From the NCBI RefSeq assembly GCF_030848805.1, contig NC_092363.1:3348001-3412000 (forward strand): a stretch of 64,000 nt of DNA, read 5' to 3'. Shown here one piece after another: positions 1-12,457 of the stretch. The stretch comes from Temnothorax longispinosus (taxonomy: Eukaryota; Arthropoda; Insecta; Hymenoptera; Formicidae). The notes under the pieces are model-generated. The model saw only the letters and a program-made list of their open reading frames with translations, was not told the origin of the DNA and ran no database searches. Each line of letters starts with the position of its first letter. Positions within the stretch are counted from its first letter, which is position 1. Position numbers and translations under genes: made by a program.

Positions 1-2535
1 GGAAGAAAACTCGAGAGGAATTCAATCTGGTCTATGTGACTAATGAACGAATAAAACACTTCTGTCTGTCGCGTTTCATCCTCTTCTAGCTGTGTCTCTT
101 CAAGAAAAATATACGCGAGAGAAAAGTTGATGGATTTTGAGCAGCGGGAAACTAATTTGTCGCAGCGCATTGAAATAGCATTATGAATCAAAACTTAGCC
201 TTACATTTCTCACTGGTGATCATTAATTATCGCGATGTCGTTCTTCCGCATATAATAGGTCCGATATTCGCTTGAATTTGTTGTATCATAAGCGTTTCGC
301 AATGTCGCTTCGATATACTGTGATTAAACCCGGTCTTGTTACAATCAGTGTAATGACAATGGTGATTGTAGCACTCTGTAAATTAGTGCACGGTGTACTA
401 TATCGCGCGACGCAACGTTTTACAACTCACGCTGCATTTAGTCCAGAGTGACGATATTGTACGCGCGACAATCGTAATTCGCGATGTTAACTATAATTTC
501 TAACAACTAGATGGGATATATCGGGCGCTTGAGAATGGAGAGCGATATATCTTGTTGGAACGCCAAGTTTTACAAGTGATATATAGTGGTATGTTCCGCG
601 CAAGGGGATAAAATATAACTTTTAATGAAACATCAGCGTCTGACAGATTGATTTTTGTTACGAGATGCCCGTAATATTGTTGCGATAAATCACACAAAAA
701 TGCAGTCATCACAACGACAAAATTGACAATATTTACAATATTGACGAGCATGCTGACGAATTATTTACGATAAATCAATTTTGAAGAGAAAATAAAGAAT
801 TAATCGTGGAGCATGAATGAAGCATGAAAAGTTCGGAATTTTTCTGAAGGTGATAATATCCGCGATTTACTGATGTTCTTTTTATTTCAGGTTGAAGCGC
901 AATCGTAATTTTCTCTGGAAAAGATTACATTTTTATCAACGTCTAAAAGTAAGTATTCAGCAATAAAGCTGCTTCGCGAAAAATCCGATTCAATGCATTA
1001 TTGATATTAATTATTTGAAAATAACAAATCATATTATATATTTTATTGGCACCAAGATAGAATCCTCGTAATTCAAAGTATTATAATAATCAAAATTTTA
1101 AACATATTAGTCAACACACACTCTTTCTCTCTCTCTTCAAAATAATGAGATTATATATATCTTTAAATATATCGTGTAGATATAAAAAAAACGTGCAATT
1201 AGTATATTTTTTTCTCTATTTTGTTTCTAAAACGTTTGTTCTGTACGTTATGTACATTATATATAACCTGAAAGCTTTTTAGAGATAAAGCGATGAATTC
1301 TAAATGGTGTAAAATAATGCTCTGCGCTTTGTGTGTTATTATTCGTTAAAAGTATATGTTTCAAAATGAATGATAGATTGCTCTCTCGAGTTTACAGCAA
1401 TGTATACGCAATAATAAAACGGCCTCTTATCTCCGAAGCCATGCATAGTTCAACTTAGACTAATGCCTCCGAAATGGAGATTTCGGAGCCCGCTATTATC
1501 TCCGCGAGTCAGACTTTCGCGTCGTTTGGAAAGCCATCGTGGTACTTGGTTATCCGCTTCCAGAGGGAAATTTTACTGACTAATAGCCGTCGTACTGGAA
1601 TTGCAGCGTGGCGTATCCGATTCGGCGGTAGCCGAGTACGGCCTTTATTTTACGATCGTAATAGCCGGAGAGAGAACTTGCGGTTTCCTGTTCGCTGCTT
1701 TTGTCTCGCAAACTACCCCGGGTCATTTTTAATGACCGGCAATATAAAGTTCGATGTGTATCGAGTCAGCGCGAACGCCGCGCGTGCGTGGAAAGCGCAA
1801 AAGACGACGATTCCGCAGCCGCCACCACCGCCGGAGGCGGAACGGAAGTAGAAAGACTGGAGGAAAAGTTTCACGGGGAGTTCGGCACTTTAAAGCGGTT
1901 TTCATGCGAGCGCCGTCCTGCGAAAACGAAATTTAAGGGTCAGTCGTGGATGGTGATGGCGGAGAGGGGCTGCGAGGGGAAGATAATAGGATAAAGGAAA
2001 GTTTCTCTTAGAGCGCGCAAGGGGAATTCGATGTTCACGGTAGCGTTAGAGAAACGATCGTTCTCAATTGACTTCAGAAATTAGAAAAACGCGTCGTGCG
2101 TTAGAATCGCGACTTCTCATATGTATATGTAACGTCGATGAAATTGAGTTCTTTATCAGCGATAATGATTATAACGATTTGCCATATATATATAGATTTT
2201 GTAATAAACTTTAAAATAAATTTAAAAATTTTTTTAGTTTAAAAAAATTAATAATAAATATAAATCGATCTATATATAACGCAATCATTCTCAATAACGT
2301 TGTTGAAAACATAATTATGGAAGTTGCGTAAAAGATCGTAAAAAAACAGTCAGTTTATGACAAGACTATAGAGTTCACGTCGAGATCTCGAGACGAACCT
2401 CTAGACGTTATCGCGAAGAGTGTGTCCGAGCTGATTGCGACTCAGGGCAGTTATCTCTATAAGGCGTTATCGCGGATCAATCACCTATAAAGTTCAAGCG
2501 CGAATAAAGGCGTATGCAAATCGAATATTCCAGAC

Positions 2536-2604
2536 TGAAAACATCGTTGTGAACATTCAATTGTACTGCCGTGAACAAATAAACCTGATGCGAGCTCATA
2601 TACA
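2536..2604 (+). repeat. Diverged direct repeat, copy a
   Basis: About 69 bp that match 3,802-3,868 in the same orientation, with scattered substitutions. Both contain TCGTTGTGAA, ATTCAATTGTACT and GAACAAATAAAC in the same order. The type of repeat is unknown. Confidence 0.6.
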
Positions 2605-3801
2605 AAAATAGATTTGCTAAAGAATTTTAATGCATATAATTGCGAAATTGATTCCTTAAAAGTAAAACAATCGACGTTCTTCTTAGAAGTGTAGTCTAAT
2701 TTAATCGAATTTAATATATTATTTTGTGTACACGTGTCAATCCAACTTCTAATTTTACTTCAAAAACCCTCTAACGATAACGAGAAGAAAATAATAATTT
2801 GAACTTTATTGAATTTTAGGAACCATCGGCGCCAGACTTCGATAAGTAAAGTTCCAAAAGTACACGTTTCTTTGCCGTGATGATCGCCGAGAAGTGGAGT
2901 AAGTGTCCGATAACGAATGGTCGGCGATGGTGATAATGTTTAGCTTCTATTACGAGATTTCATAGGAAACCACTTTAGCGCTTCGCGTGAACTCTTTTTC
3001 TCCAAATACTATTCGTCGGAATGCTACTCACGCCACTTGGCAAATACGCACTTGTAGAACTCACGAAGTTGAAACTTAACCGTCGAAAGACGCCGAATAC
3101 CGTAAAGTTATAAACTGTAATAAATCTTTTTAAATGTAGGTTAATGCCAGAGTGGAAGAATTATCTGCCGAATTTACGACGAGCTTGTTGCCAAAACCGC
3201 CGTCGTAAAGAAAGAAGGATCCACCCCTCGCCGAGAGAGGGTCGGGATCCGCGACGATAATGGACCCATACTACCGTGGTATGGGTGGACGGGTGCAACC
3301 GAAGTGGTTAATTTAGAAAAGAGGATTGCGCCCTGAACGTAACGTTTTGTAATCCTTAACGAAGGATCGCGAATGCTTCGATGAACTTCGATCGCAGAAG
3401 CGCGTTTTTACGAGAAAAAAAAATGATACTAGCAAGTATAAAATAATAATCATTAATCGCTCCATCGAATAAACACTATTTTTTATTGTTTTTATCGGTG
3501 TAATCATTGCTGCTACTCCTTTTGACAATTATTGTTATAAACTATTATTAGATATATTATAATCAATATTATAAAATAAAAACTATTAAAATCGGTGAAT
3601 ATTACTACAAACAATTATTATTAAAATTGACAATGATGATTATTGTAAGAGCGTTATAATATTACTGACACTTCTACGTAATAATTAAATTACTATAATT
3701 AAGTGCGCAGCACATGCAACGTACATAATTATTATCTCACGGATATATCAAATTGATTACATAGCTTTTTTTCATGTGTTACGTAATAGAACTTTAAACG
3801 T

Positions 3802-3868
3802 TGAAAACGTCGTTGTGAATATTCAATTGTACTATCCTGAACAAATAAACTTGTGATCTCATACGAAA
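3802..3868 (+). repeat. Diverged direct repeat, copy b
   Basis: Partner of the block at 2,536-2,604, about 1.2 kb downstream and in the same orientation. No terminal inverted repeats or coding potential are visible. Confidence 0.6.
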
Positions 3869-5539
3869 AGATAGCGTGAATATCAATAGTATTTACGCTG
3901 GCAATCCACGAATCTAATAAAAAAGTTATTGTACCTATATATATACCTACATACCTACATTTAAAAAATTCAAGTTGAACGATTCGATAACTGATTGTTC
4001 AATTGTCGAGATACCTTGTAAATTTGTAAAATAACAAATTGCAGAACCAACAAGTAAAACAGATAAGAGGGAGATGTATTACTCTACCAATATTATTTAT
4101 ATGAAGCGTAACGATATGAATATGACTATTCATATCGCGACTCACTCGTTCGTCAAGATATTTGTGTTGATGAGAGAAGATAAGCCATACTATCACATAG
4201 ATATGCGTCTAATATACATTCCGCGCGTGTACATTCTCTTTGGTAATGCAACGTATGCGTATTGTTGTGCCATGCTTTAGCTTTCTGAATTACTATTCAT
4301 CTTTACTAATATAGGCAGCGTGCAAATCTATTCCTGCTCACTGTTCCAAGTATATCCCGGCGGAAGATCTCCATTTCCTTCGGGGGGATCTATTTGTAAT
4401 TAATGTAATGCAATAAGATTTAACAATTCTAATTTCTAGCTATTTAGAAATATTCTTATCATAAATTAATTACACAGAGTTCTTATATACGAGAGAATTA
4501 ATGTAGTATAAAATTCCTCTTGTTTAAAGTCGTAATAATCATGTATATTTTATTCAAACTATTTTCATAGAGATTATCGCTTAGAGATTATTATCATAAT
4601 TCCATGCATAAATTTATCTAAGAATCTAGCTTTTGCGGCTTACGTAATCCAGTTTGACGGTGAAATGGAAATTCACCAACGCGTCTCTCGTTAAACAATC
4701 CGAGTTTCGCGTGAAATTAATTTCTGGAAGTGCAAGATTAAACACGGCCGAGTTCTATTCTTTTTTTGCACACGCATTTGTGCCGATCACTCACTTTCTC
4801 ATCAATTTGCACGAAATGACGAAAGTGGATCTGATCAGCGGCACCGATGAAGATCGGGTAAAAACGATCTCCGGCGTAAGGCCTTTAAATTTGGAAGTGA
4901 ATCTTATTTGAGTACGATCCCCTCAATCCGCATTAGAAACGGATTATGGAGATAATTTCGCCCGAGTCGCTCCTAATCAGCTTCCATTTACCACAACCTG
5001 ATGAGAAATTCGCTGAATCTTTGAGTCTGACGTGTCAGAAGATAAAGATCGCAAACCTATAATGGAAATCTTGAACCCTTCGGGACATTTTCGCATGAAC
5101 TTTCTGCTCACTAATTATACTTAAACTGTTAATGAACTAACATCGATTGAACTGACTAAGAATGAAAACGGCACATTGGAAGACTATATATATGAGTTCG
5201 TTGAACAATGAACATATATAAATTGTATATTTCGCAGACCACAATGAATGGTTCTATATTCAATGTAAAATTTTCGATTTTTCGCTTTATAATCATAGAA
5301 AATAAATATTATAATAAAGTGAATAATGGAATCCTCTCTACTAATTTCTCTCGAACTTGCTTGCATACGCGTACTTGCACGTTGAGCAGTTTCCGTTCGC
5401 TACATCATAAACATCGTATCGCGCGGAAACCATTACCGTGAGCAACTCGATTCTCCGCAAGGTTGATATCGCTCGTTCACGGTAGAGACGCAAGCTGATC
5501 GATATTAATCGCATTCCGTCAGTGGTGACGGGTTCCTCT

Positions 5540-6230
5540 GATTGACGACGACAATTAATGCAGGTCGTCGGGTTATGCCTCAGATAAACCGGCCGGTCCT
5601 CCGTGTGTATATGTACGCGCGTGCATGCTGCAGAGCGTGTGGACCCCGCGTATTTACGTTCGCCAATTTACATGACCGGAGGCGTGAGCGCACGCGAAGC
5701 TTCTCGCTACTTCACGCGCCATCACATGCGCGTGCAGGCACGCGTGTGCGAAGCTCCCTAAGTCGCATATACGGCCAGCTGAACGGACTGCGAACGGAAT
5801 TTCCATCTGGCACCGTCGTTATCGCGAATCAGCCTCGCACGAGTTGGCCACTCGCAGTAGTAGTTGCACGCTGCGGCCTCTCGTCGCTCTCCTCTACGTA
5901 CGGAATCGGTTGGACGAAGGATAGACGTGAATAATTCATCGAGTTCCGACCGCACTTTCGGCCGTCCGCGGCTCACGGGGGATAACCGCTCTGTCACCCG
6001 CTCCTCTTTTGTATTCTTTTTTTTTGTTTTTACTTCTTTACTTTTGGAATTCATAGTTCGTTAGCGCCGGGCCAAACAGAATGCAGACGCGGCTGGCATG
6101 CATTCGCCGTTAATCGTGAATGCACGGTGGCCCCGGCCGCCGCGGCCGCGCCGCCGAGAAGAATTGCGACGCTGCTCTGCGGCAATCAGATTTAACGACG
6201 CCGCGCCGCGGGCTTGACGAAGTGAAATTG
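5540..6230. other. GC-rich patch, possible promoter or first exon
   Basis: Base composition rises sharply over the surrounding AT-rich DNA, with many CpG dinucleotides and a run of GGCCGC-type motifs around 6,125-6,160. Such patches in insect genomes often mark promoters or 5' untranslated exons. I see no conserved open frame or convincing splice donor, so the functional reading is speculative. Confidence 0.25.
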
Positions 6231-6451
6231 GCCTTTTCATAACTGGATCAATTCTTGTTCGGCCATCGAGTAATATGACCTCTCGGCCGAAGTACTCTTC
6301 GCGAAGAATGTCGATTAGCTGCCAAATTATTTTAATGACAGGTAGTCTGAACTCATTTGAAAGAAGACTCTAAATAAAAATGACCACGATAATTGATGCA
6401 GTCAAATATATCAATTTCTTAACGATAAAGATAGTTATTATAACATTGATA

Positions 6452-6659
6452 CACGGAACAAAGATTAGCTACTATAACTAAAATAGTCCGTAATATATGG
6501 ATAACTAACATTTTTTTCAACAAGAGTTACATTTTTTGCAAAAGATTTTTGCTATTATTGCTAAATATAGCTCTCGCCACAAAAAAATATAGTTCTCGCT
6601 GTAAAAAATGTTAGTTATCCATATTTTACGACTAAATTTAACTCAATTTTTTTTCCATG
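6452..6659. mobile_element. TA-flanked MITE, CACGGAA family, copy 1
   Basis: A 208-bp element that begins CACGGAACAAAGATTAGCTA and ends with TTTTTTCCATG, an imperfect inverted repeat. It is flanked by TA on both sides, the usual target duplication of Tc1/mariner-type elements. Internally it carries an inverted pair of TATGGATAACTAACAT-like blocks and several GCTCTCGC-like blocks, so it folds on itself. The same family occurs at 24,327-24,537. There is no coding capacity. Confidence 0.75.
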
Positions 6660-6661
6660 TA

Positions 6662-9600
6662 ATTTTCAATATTTTTATTTAGTTATTATCGAGAAGTTAT
6701 ATTATAATTCGAATTGTCAATTTATTCGCATTGATTATCACACCCGTATAAAATATTCAGGTCGATGTAAAAAATTTCGTTAAAAATTAATGACCTAGGT
6801 CTAGGTGATTAAGCCAAGATAAATTAGTAAAATAATTTGTATGTGTTTAAATGAGGTCGCATTAGAGCGCCACCGGCATGCCGCGGCAGAGCAAAGGTTA
6901 ATGCTTTCTGGAAGGACAGCACCATATACACACACGCGCACGAATTATATTACTTATCTCTCAAAAATCTCTGCTTTTATTTTATATAAAAATTGTCTGT
7001 GGCGTAACATACGAAATAATATAATAATGTTGAAATTTTATGATTATATGTGATATAGAAATATGTTTAATTTTTAACTTCTTAACTTTTATATGCTTAA
7101 TTTTTAACGTCTATCAAGAATGCATCACTTACGTTAAAAATCACGTTAGATACAAAATTGCAAATAATTTGATTTCCATATGTGATGTCCATATGCATAA
7201 TCATATTAATTAATGATTTAGAATTAGTACTTTATTAGTACTTTTCTGTAATGGAAATCTAATTCAGATAGCATAAAAAATAAATTAATTACAGTTTATA
7301 AGCATGTTCTTGATGTCAAAATCTCTTCCAAGTAATATAAATTAAAATATAAAATTAAAGTTAAGCAAAATATAAATCATAGATATAATTGACTAAATTA
7401 AAGTAAGAAATAGACACATCTTGTATAATCATTTTTATTTTCCGCAGCAAAGTAATTCGCAAAGAATTACTAACATCGATACGAATCATCCAGTCGATAT
7501 GGTCACAGTCTACAAGGGCGTACGAGACATGAAAGTTCGTCAGAAAGCAATTCGTTACACATCGAATTATCTTTCCCAATGCACGTAGCTATTGGCGTGG
7601 TTGGTGCTATATACGGAACAGCTGGCTCAACCAGATACGCAGGCAAAACATTTTCACCTCGCTGAATTGTCAACGACATTGCGCGCCGCGGCTTAATCCG
7701 CGTTCAGCTTTTTCCATCCGTTTCGTTTGCCCGTACGGCAGACGTATCGATTATGTTCGCCGTTTCAAAGTGGCTTCGTTTGCCGCAATCGCGAGACCGC
7801 GTGTTTTTCTCCCCAACCTAGGCGGCCCGCTATAACTGGCTTTTTTTAATGACAGTTCCGCTGAGTCGATACCATGGTATAACGTCACGGGTCTCGTTAG
7901 CAAATTCGATGATGGCGCCTACAGTTAGCGTCATCGATCCCGAAATCTCGTTATGCTTCTCGATATGGTATCGCCGAATGCGAAAAAAGGCGGCTACATC
8001 GTTGCGAGGTAAAATATTGTGCGGTTCTACATGGTATATTTCATACAGATAACATCGGCTTTCGTTAACCCTTTTTTCAGGGGTCGACGGCGCGGCATGT
8101 CCAATTTTGATCCTTCAAAGTGAGATGAAATATGACGAGGTTCATCGGCTCGTATTTTGTTAGGGAACGTATTTATTAATATCAAATTCAAATATGTTTT
8201 GTTTAATAAGATTATTACTCTAACTATCAAAAATTAAGCTATTAAGATATTTAAGAATCGATATATTAGCGTATTCGCATAAAATATGTTGCAAATTATA
8301 TTAAGTAATTAATAAAGAAAATTGAGTAATACTTTCTTATAGAAATTCGATTAGTATGTATATGACATAATAATGCTTTTACATTATTTTTAAATAAAGT
8401 TTAAAAAAAAACTCAATTTTCTTCATAAGCATATAATAGCATAGATAATTTTTAATTACTCACATTGTAACCAATCATTTTTTCCTCATTTCCGTCAGCA
8501 AAACTGAAACATAATAAAATGGCTTGCATTGGTTGACAGTTTTATAACGAAATTGATAAGTTGTACATTGCCGCCTGATCGGCGATCTCGGTAAAAAAAT
8601 CGAATGCACAAAAATTTAAATACACTCGGCCGTTATCGGGCTCTTGCACGTTAACTCTCCGGACGGCTGATTTTAATCCGTTAAATGCCATTTCCTTGTA
8701 CACGTCAGTTGCGAACCGATGAGCTTCGGAGGCATCGTCCATCGAATGTCCGGCGCTTCGCCAGCCATTTACTGCCGGGAGCTAGAGCTCGCCGCTCTCG
8801 AGTGCTCTCTTATGCCATTCTGTCCCGATTGCATCGAATTCGCGTTTGTGTGCGCTTATACGCAGTATGCCGCTTGTGTCCGCACTAAAGCGCCAAAGCC
8901 CAAACGCCGCGAGTGCATTTGGTCGGATATGAGCGACGAAGATGGAGGAAAAATTGGAATTACGAAAAATCTGGCCGGTTAAAAATGTGCGTATATCGTT
9001 GTGCGAAATCGTAATAAAAATTCGAAACCGTATTTCACTACGATAAAATCATATAGCGTTGAGCTGAGCGCGCGCTACGTTGAATTTTCTATAGCCTCTT
9101 CTTTCGAGATATGCCCATCGTGCGCTCTTATAGATGCTTCGCCCTCGTATTTCATCTCACTTTGAAGGACTTATCATATATGGCTCTCTCTCTCGTCCAT
9201 GTATATGAATATGACGAGAGTTCTAATTAAAATTTGGTCCATGAAGCGTTTGGAAATGCAAATAACATTGTGGTGCGTCTATACACCGGATCAGTCTTTC
9301 AATACATCAGCTGCGCGTTACTAGAGCTGCGAGAAAAGAATAAAACCTGCATTCATTCGCTCGTAACTCACGATGTACATCGGCAAGTATCCCATAGTCC
9401 TCGCTACGTACATGCATGTCAGATGACAATCCCCGGACAGAATGCGGCAGGATAATATTTCGTAGTTTATCCACCGATGGACTCACGCTGGTTGGGAAAG
9501 CTCCGAAGGTCGTTCATTACGTTTGCGCGGACTGTTCGTAGCTATATCCGCGAGATATCGCGTCATACCGGTAGAGAGAGAAAGAGAGAAGAAAAGGCGG

Positions 9601-11027
9601 ATACGAAAGGGAAAAAGGGAATATTCGAGAGCGAAATGCGACCGAACACCCCCTAGTGCGAGAGGGCTCTCCATCCGCGAAGCTCGTAAATCCTACCGTT
9701 GCGGCACGTTCGTAAACTCGTTTCGTCGTGGTCGAGGCGTGACGCTGCGTTATAATTAACATAGGCTGATGCGCGGTATAAATTACAATTATACATGATT
9801 TACAGGATGCGATAACCGCGGTCTGGCCCCTCGGACTCCCTTCGCATCTTCTCTCTCCTCGTTCACTACCACACTCATGCGCTTTTAAAGCTTTCTCATA
9901 CCCCCCGAGGTGGTATCGTCGCCTATTTCCGCACATCCCGGATGACCCTCTTCACAGCGAACTACTAAATAAACATGTCCGTACTAAACCGCAACGCGTT
10001 GCGTGCGCTGTCGTATTAAAAGCGATGTTAAGAGTACCCGCTTGTAACACCTTCGCATTCTCACGTTGCATCAACGCCCCGCGCTGACTGGTGCACCGGC
10101 AATGCTTTCTCGCATTGTGCATTTCAAACCCACCATCTGTGAAGCGTCTTGACTGCGCGACAAAATTCGTGCGAAATTTTAACGTGTTTATGGTGTGTCA
10201 CCAGTCGCATATACGATTTTTTTTTCCAGGTACTAGCAGGGCGTATACAATTCGCGTTTTATCTTATATGTAAAGAGCGAACATCCTCGAACGTGTCAGA
10301 AATAAAAAATACGGAGATATGGGGAAAAATATCTTGAATTCGAGAATATGACTACAGAGAATATATTACATTTAATCAACTTTTCTTTTGAGATAGAAAT
10401 TTTTTCCTGAAAATTTAATCTTATTCAGAAATTTAAAGATTCTTTTTTTTTCTAAATGAATAACCGACACGACAAAAATTTAAGCAAATGCACGAAAGCC
10501 CTTCCAATTTTACGAAGAAACTTCTGGCGGTCTATTATCCTATAATGCAAATTCGTAACTAGATCCAGATAGTCGAGTAAAGCTGAACCTAAGACACGTC
10601 GTCGGTTTCACAGGGTCGCGTCGGTTTGCATGTCTGTAAATGTATGTGCCAGGCCGTACCGAGGTCGAGTCACGTGCTAGTCAACGACAGCGGGAGTCCT
10701 CTTAATTATGCCACCCAGTTCTGCACGAGACACAATATGGGAGTTGCGGTTAATAATTTCAGCTTTGCTGAAACGTATGCCAAACTTCTAGAAGAATTCA
10801 GGCGGTACCAGGAATGCCTTCAGGTTGTGTTGTTATCACGCTAAGTGTAAGTAATTGCCTCTGCATATATAGTTTCGTTGCATATTACATGTCTCCTTAT
10901 CGTAACTGAACCACACGTGAAATATCATCGATATTGGATATAATATTCACCGTGATTTCAATTTATTTATTCGAACAGTAAGTGCGTATTGTATATATTG
11001 TATTAATATTTATGTAAGCAATATGTT
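6662..11027. other. Non-coding spacer, no gene recognised
   Basis: Mixed AT-rich and moderately GC-rich DNA. Open frames such as 8,719-8,982, 9,517-9,936 (minus strand) and 10,626-10,844 show no family motifs and no supporting splice structure. A short inverted repeat spans 8,111-9,169 (listed separately). Otherwise I see nothing I can name. Confidence 0.5.
8111..9169. repeat. Inverted repeat with 22-bp perfect arms, 1 kb apart
   Basis: The arm at 8,111-8,132 (TCCTTCAAAGTGAGATG then AAATA) is the exact reverse complement of 9,148-9,169. The interior carries no recognised transposase. It could be a non-autonomous DNA transposon or two solo ends. The same CAAAGTGAGATG-like string occurs in the hairpin at 28,776-28,936, which suggests a shared repeat family. 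Confidence 0.5.
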
Positions 11028-11372
11028 GTAAACTCTTTATTCTCGGGAAACACACAAGCGTATCAATAGTTCTCACGGTCTTTGCGCTACTGCCCTTGTC
11101 CCCGGGCGAACCACAGTCCACACTCTTATCCAGAGCTCGGAGCTCGTCTTGTGTTTACAATCGATGCTCCGGATGTATTCCTTGTATTTTTTCAGGACAC
11201 AATAATTTAATTGTAGACTAATATATATACATATATTCGAAGAGACGTCGGTAGCGAGCGTGACTCGATCGTGTTTGTTTGGTAACGAGTCAAAATCCCC
11301 TTGCACAATGCTAGACGATAGCGATAGCTATGCCTATAACGATAGCGATAGCGATAACTATAGCGACAAAAT
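11028..11372 (+). repeat. Left half of composite repeat, matching 16,387-16,704
   Basis: This block matches 16,387-16,704 in order and orientation: a moderately GC-rich segment (with TCTCGGGAA, CACACAAGCG and CCCCGGGCGAACC), then TTGCACAATGCTAG followed by short GATAGC-type repeats and ACAAAATTTTC. At 11,373 the match stops and duplicon sequence of the UGT array begins. In the 16.4-kb copy the same element continues into the opposite arm of a foldback. The right half alone is found at 39,865-40,475. Confidence 0.7.
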
Positions 11373-12402
11373 TTTCTTAACTAAATGCGAAAAATCATAA
11401 ATGATCAAAGATGCACGCTGTCGAAAATTCTTGGTATTTAATATGGCCGTAAGCACATTGATTCAAATATTCCGTCGACATACACATCCGATATGTAACA
11501 GCAATATCAAGATATCGCGTTTTAAAGAGTCTCACATAAGTTACGTTCTCGTTTCAGTGCACTTGATACATATTTATATATAAAGATTACTGATGGCAGT
11601 GTGACACATGTCACAGTTTTCAAACGTTTTATGAAAGCATAAAAGCATAAATTTTAAGAATTTTATTAAAAAATATTATTCAGAATTGTTATCTCAGTAT
11701 GCTCCACATAAATGTAGTGGGGAGCATACCATGGTAAGATAAGTTCTCTTTTAAAGCTAGGGGAGACCGGGACTAGAAGTCACACGGGTAAGTTGTCACA
11801 AAGGTTATATCTCACTTAATAGATTAAGTGGAATATTCTTCTTTATAGTGTACGTTGTTCCTAACGTGTTAGTCGGGTGTACGAAATAGCTCGTTTCAAA
11901 AACATTGCATGTGATATTTACGAGCACTTTTTAAAAATCGGAGGTCGTAAGTAAATTTTTCTTGCTTCTATTTTTATTGTACGTAATTGATACGTACTTG
12001 ATAGATAAGAAAAACTTCGTACCAATAATTAATTATTTCATCTTTTTTGGGGAAACAAATAAGACCTGCTTTTTAGCTAAACTAGTGTACACTACTCTGT
12101 ACTCAAGTGAACTCTGTACTTATAGTGAAATAAATATATGTTTGATATTTGGCAAAAGCAAGAAGAGAAGTTTTCGTGCAGTCTAGTGCAGCAAAAAAAA
12201 ACCTATTTGCGGAATGGATTATTTGCTATAGATATCAAATATGCATTTTTGAAAATAAGCGCATTGCAATATTGCTCAAAATTTAATTGCAATAAATATT
12301 TTGTGCGTACAAATCACTATTCATTATTAATAAAGAAATATGTGAACTTTATACGAATAAAAAAATAAAACAGTTATACAAATAAGAACGAATATTTTAT
12401 TG
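11373..12402 (+). other. 5' flank of UGT copy 1 (rearranged duplicon flank)
   Basis: 11,373-11,757 matches the distal flank at 23,231-23,619 and, from about 11,516, the flank at 35,515-35,751. It is followed by a transposon left end (11,760-11,980). At about 11,981 the sequence jumps directly to the gene-proximal flank (ACGTAATTGATACGTACTTG), skipping roughly 1 kb of distal upstream DNA present in front of copies 2, 3, 5 and 6. The proximal part includes a block at about 12,076-12,125 (CTAAACTAGTGTACACTACT onward) conserved in front of copies 2, 3, 5 and 6. Confidence 0.65.
11760..11980 (+). mobile_element. Left end of a TA-flanked DNA transposon
   Basis: It begins GGGGAGACCGGGACTAGAAG directly after a TA at 11,758-11,759 and carries GGGTAAGTTGTCACA in the subterminal region. 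The same left end, in the same target position of the duplicon, starts at 23,622. A matching inverted right end is at 17,352-17,478. The uninterrupted target is present at 35,752. Confidence 0.65.
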
Positions 12403-12422
12403 AATTATCATCGATGATAATT
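12403..12422. promoter_or_regulatory. Palindromic GATA-type box, UGT copy 1
   Basis: A 20-bp perfect palindrome, AATTATCATCGATGATAATT, ending 35 bp before the start codon. It contains TTATC and GATAA, the two orientations of a GATA-factor site, around a central ATCGAT. The position is the same in front of all six UGT copies. Binding by a GATA factor is inference. Confidence 0.5.
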
Positions 12423-12457
12423 AAGTTTACTATGCTCTGCTTATTATTGACAGTAAA

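Larger units (their letters stand above)
1..6451. other. Non-coding spacer or large intron, no gene recognised
   Basis: I see AT-rich sequence with short, overlapping open frames that do not resemble any protein family I know and do not show consistent splice borders. The open frames near 1,474-1,994 and 5,542-6,064 lie in locally GC-richer DNA and overlap on several frames, as expected by chance when GC rises. A short CT-rich tract lies near 1,120. Nothing supports an RNA gene. The stretch could be intergenic or belong to an intron of a gene outside the window. Confidence 0.5.

Noticed and set aside
1474..1994. Overlapping open frames in a GC-richer stretch
   Set aside because: Several frames are open at once, as expected from composition; no domain, splice structure or conserved start.
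5542..6064. Arg/Ser-rich open frames on both strands
   Set aside because: Composition-driven, open on both strands over the same DNA, no known family.
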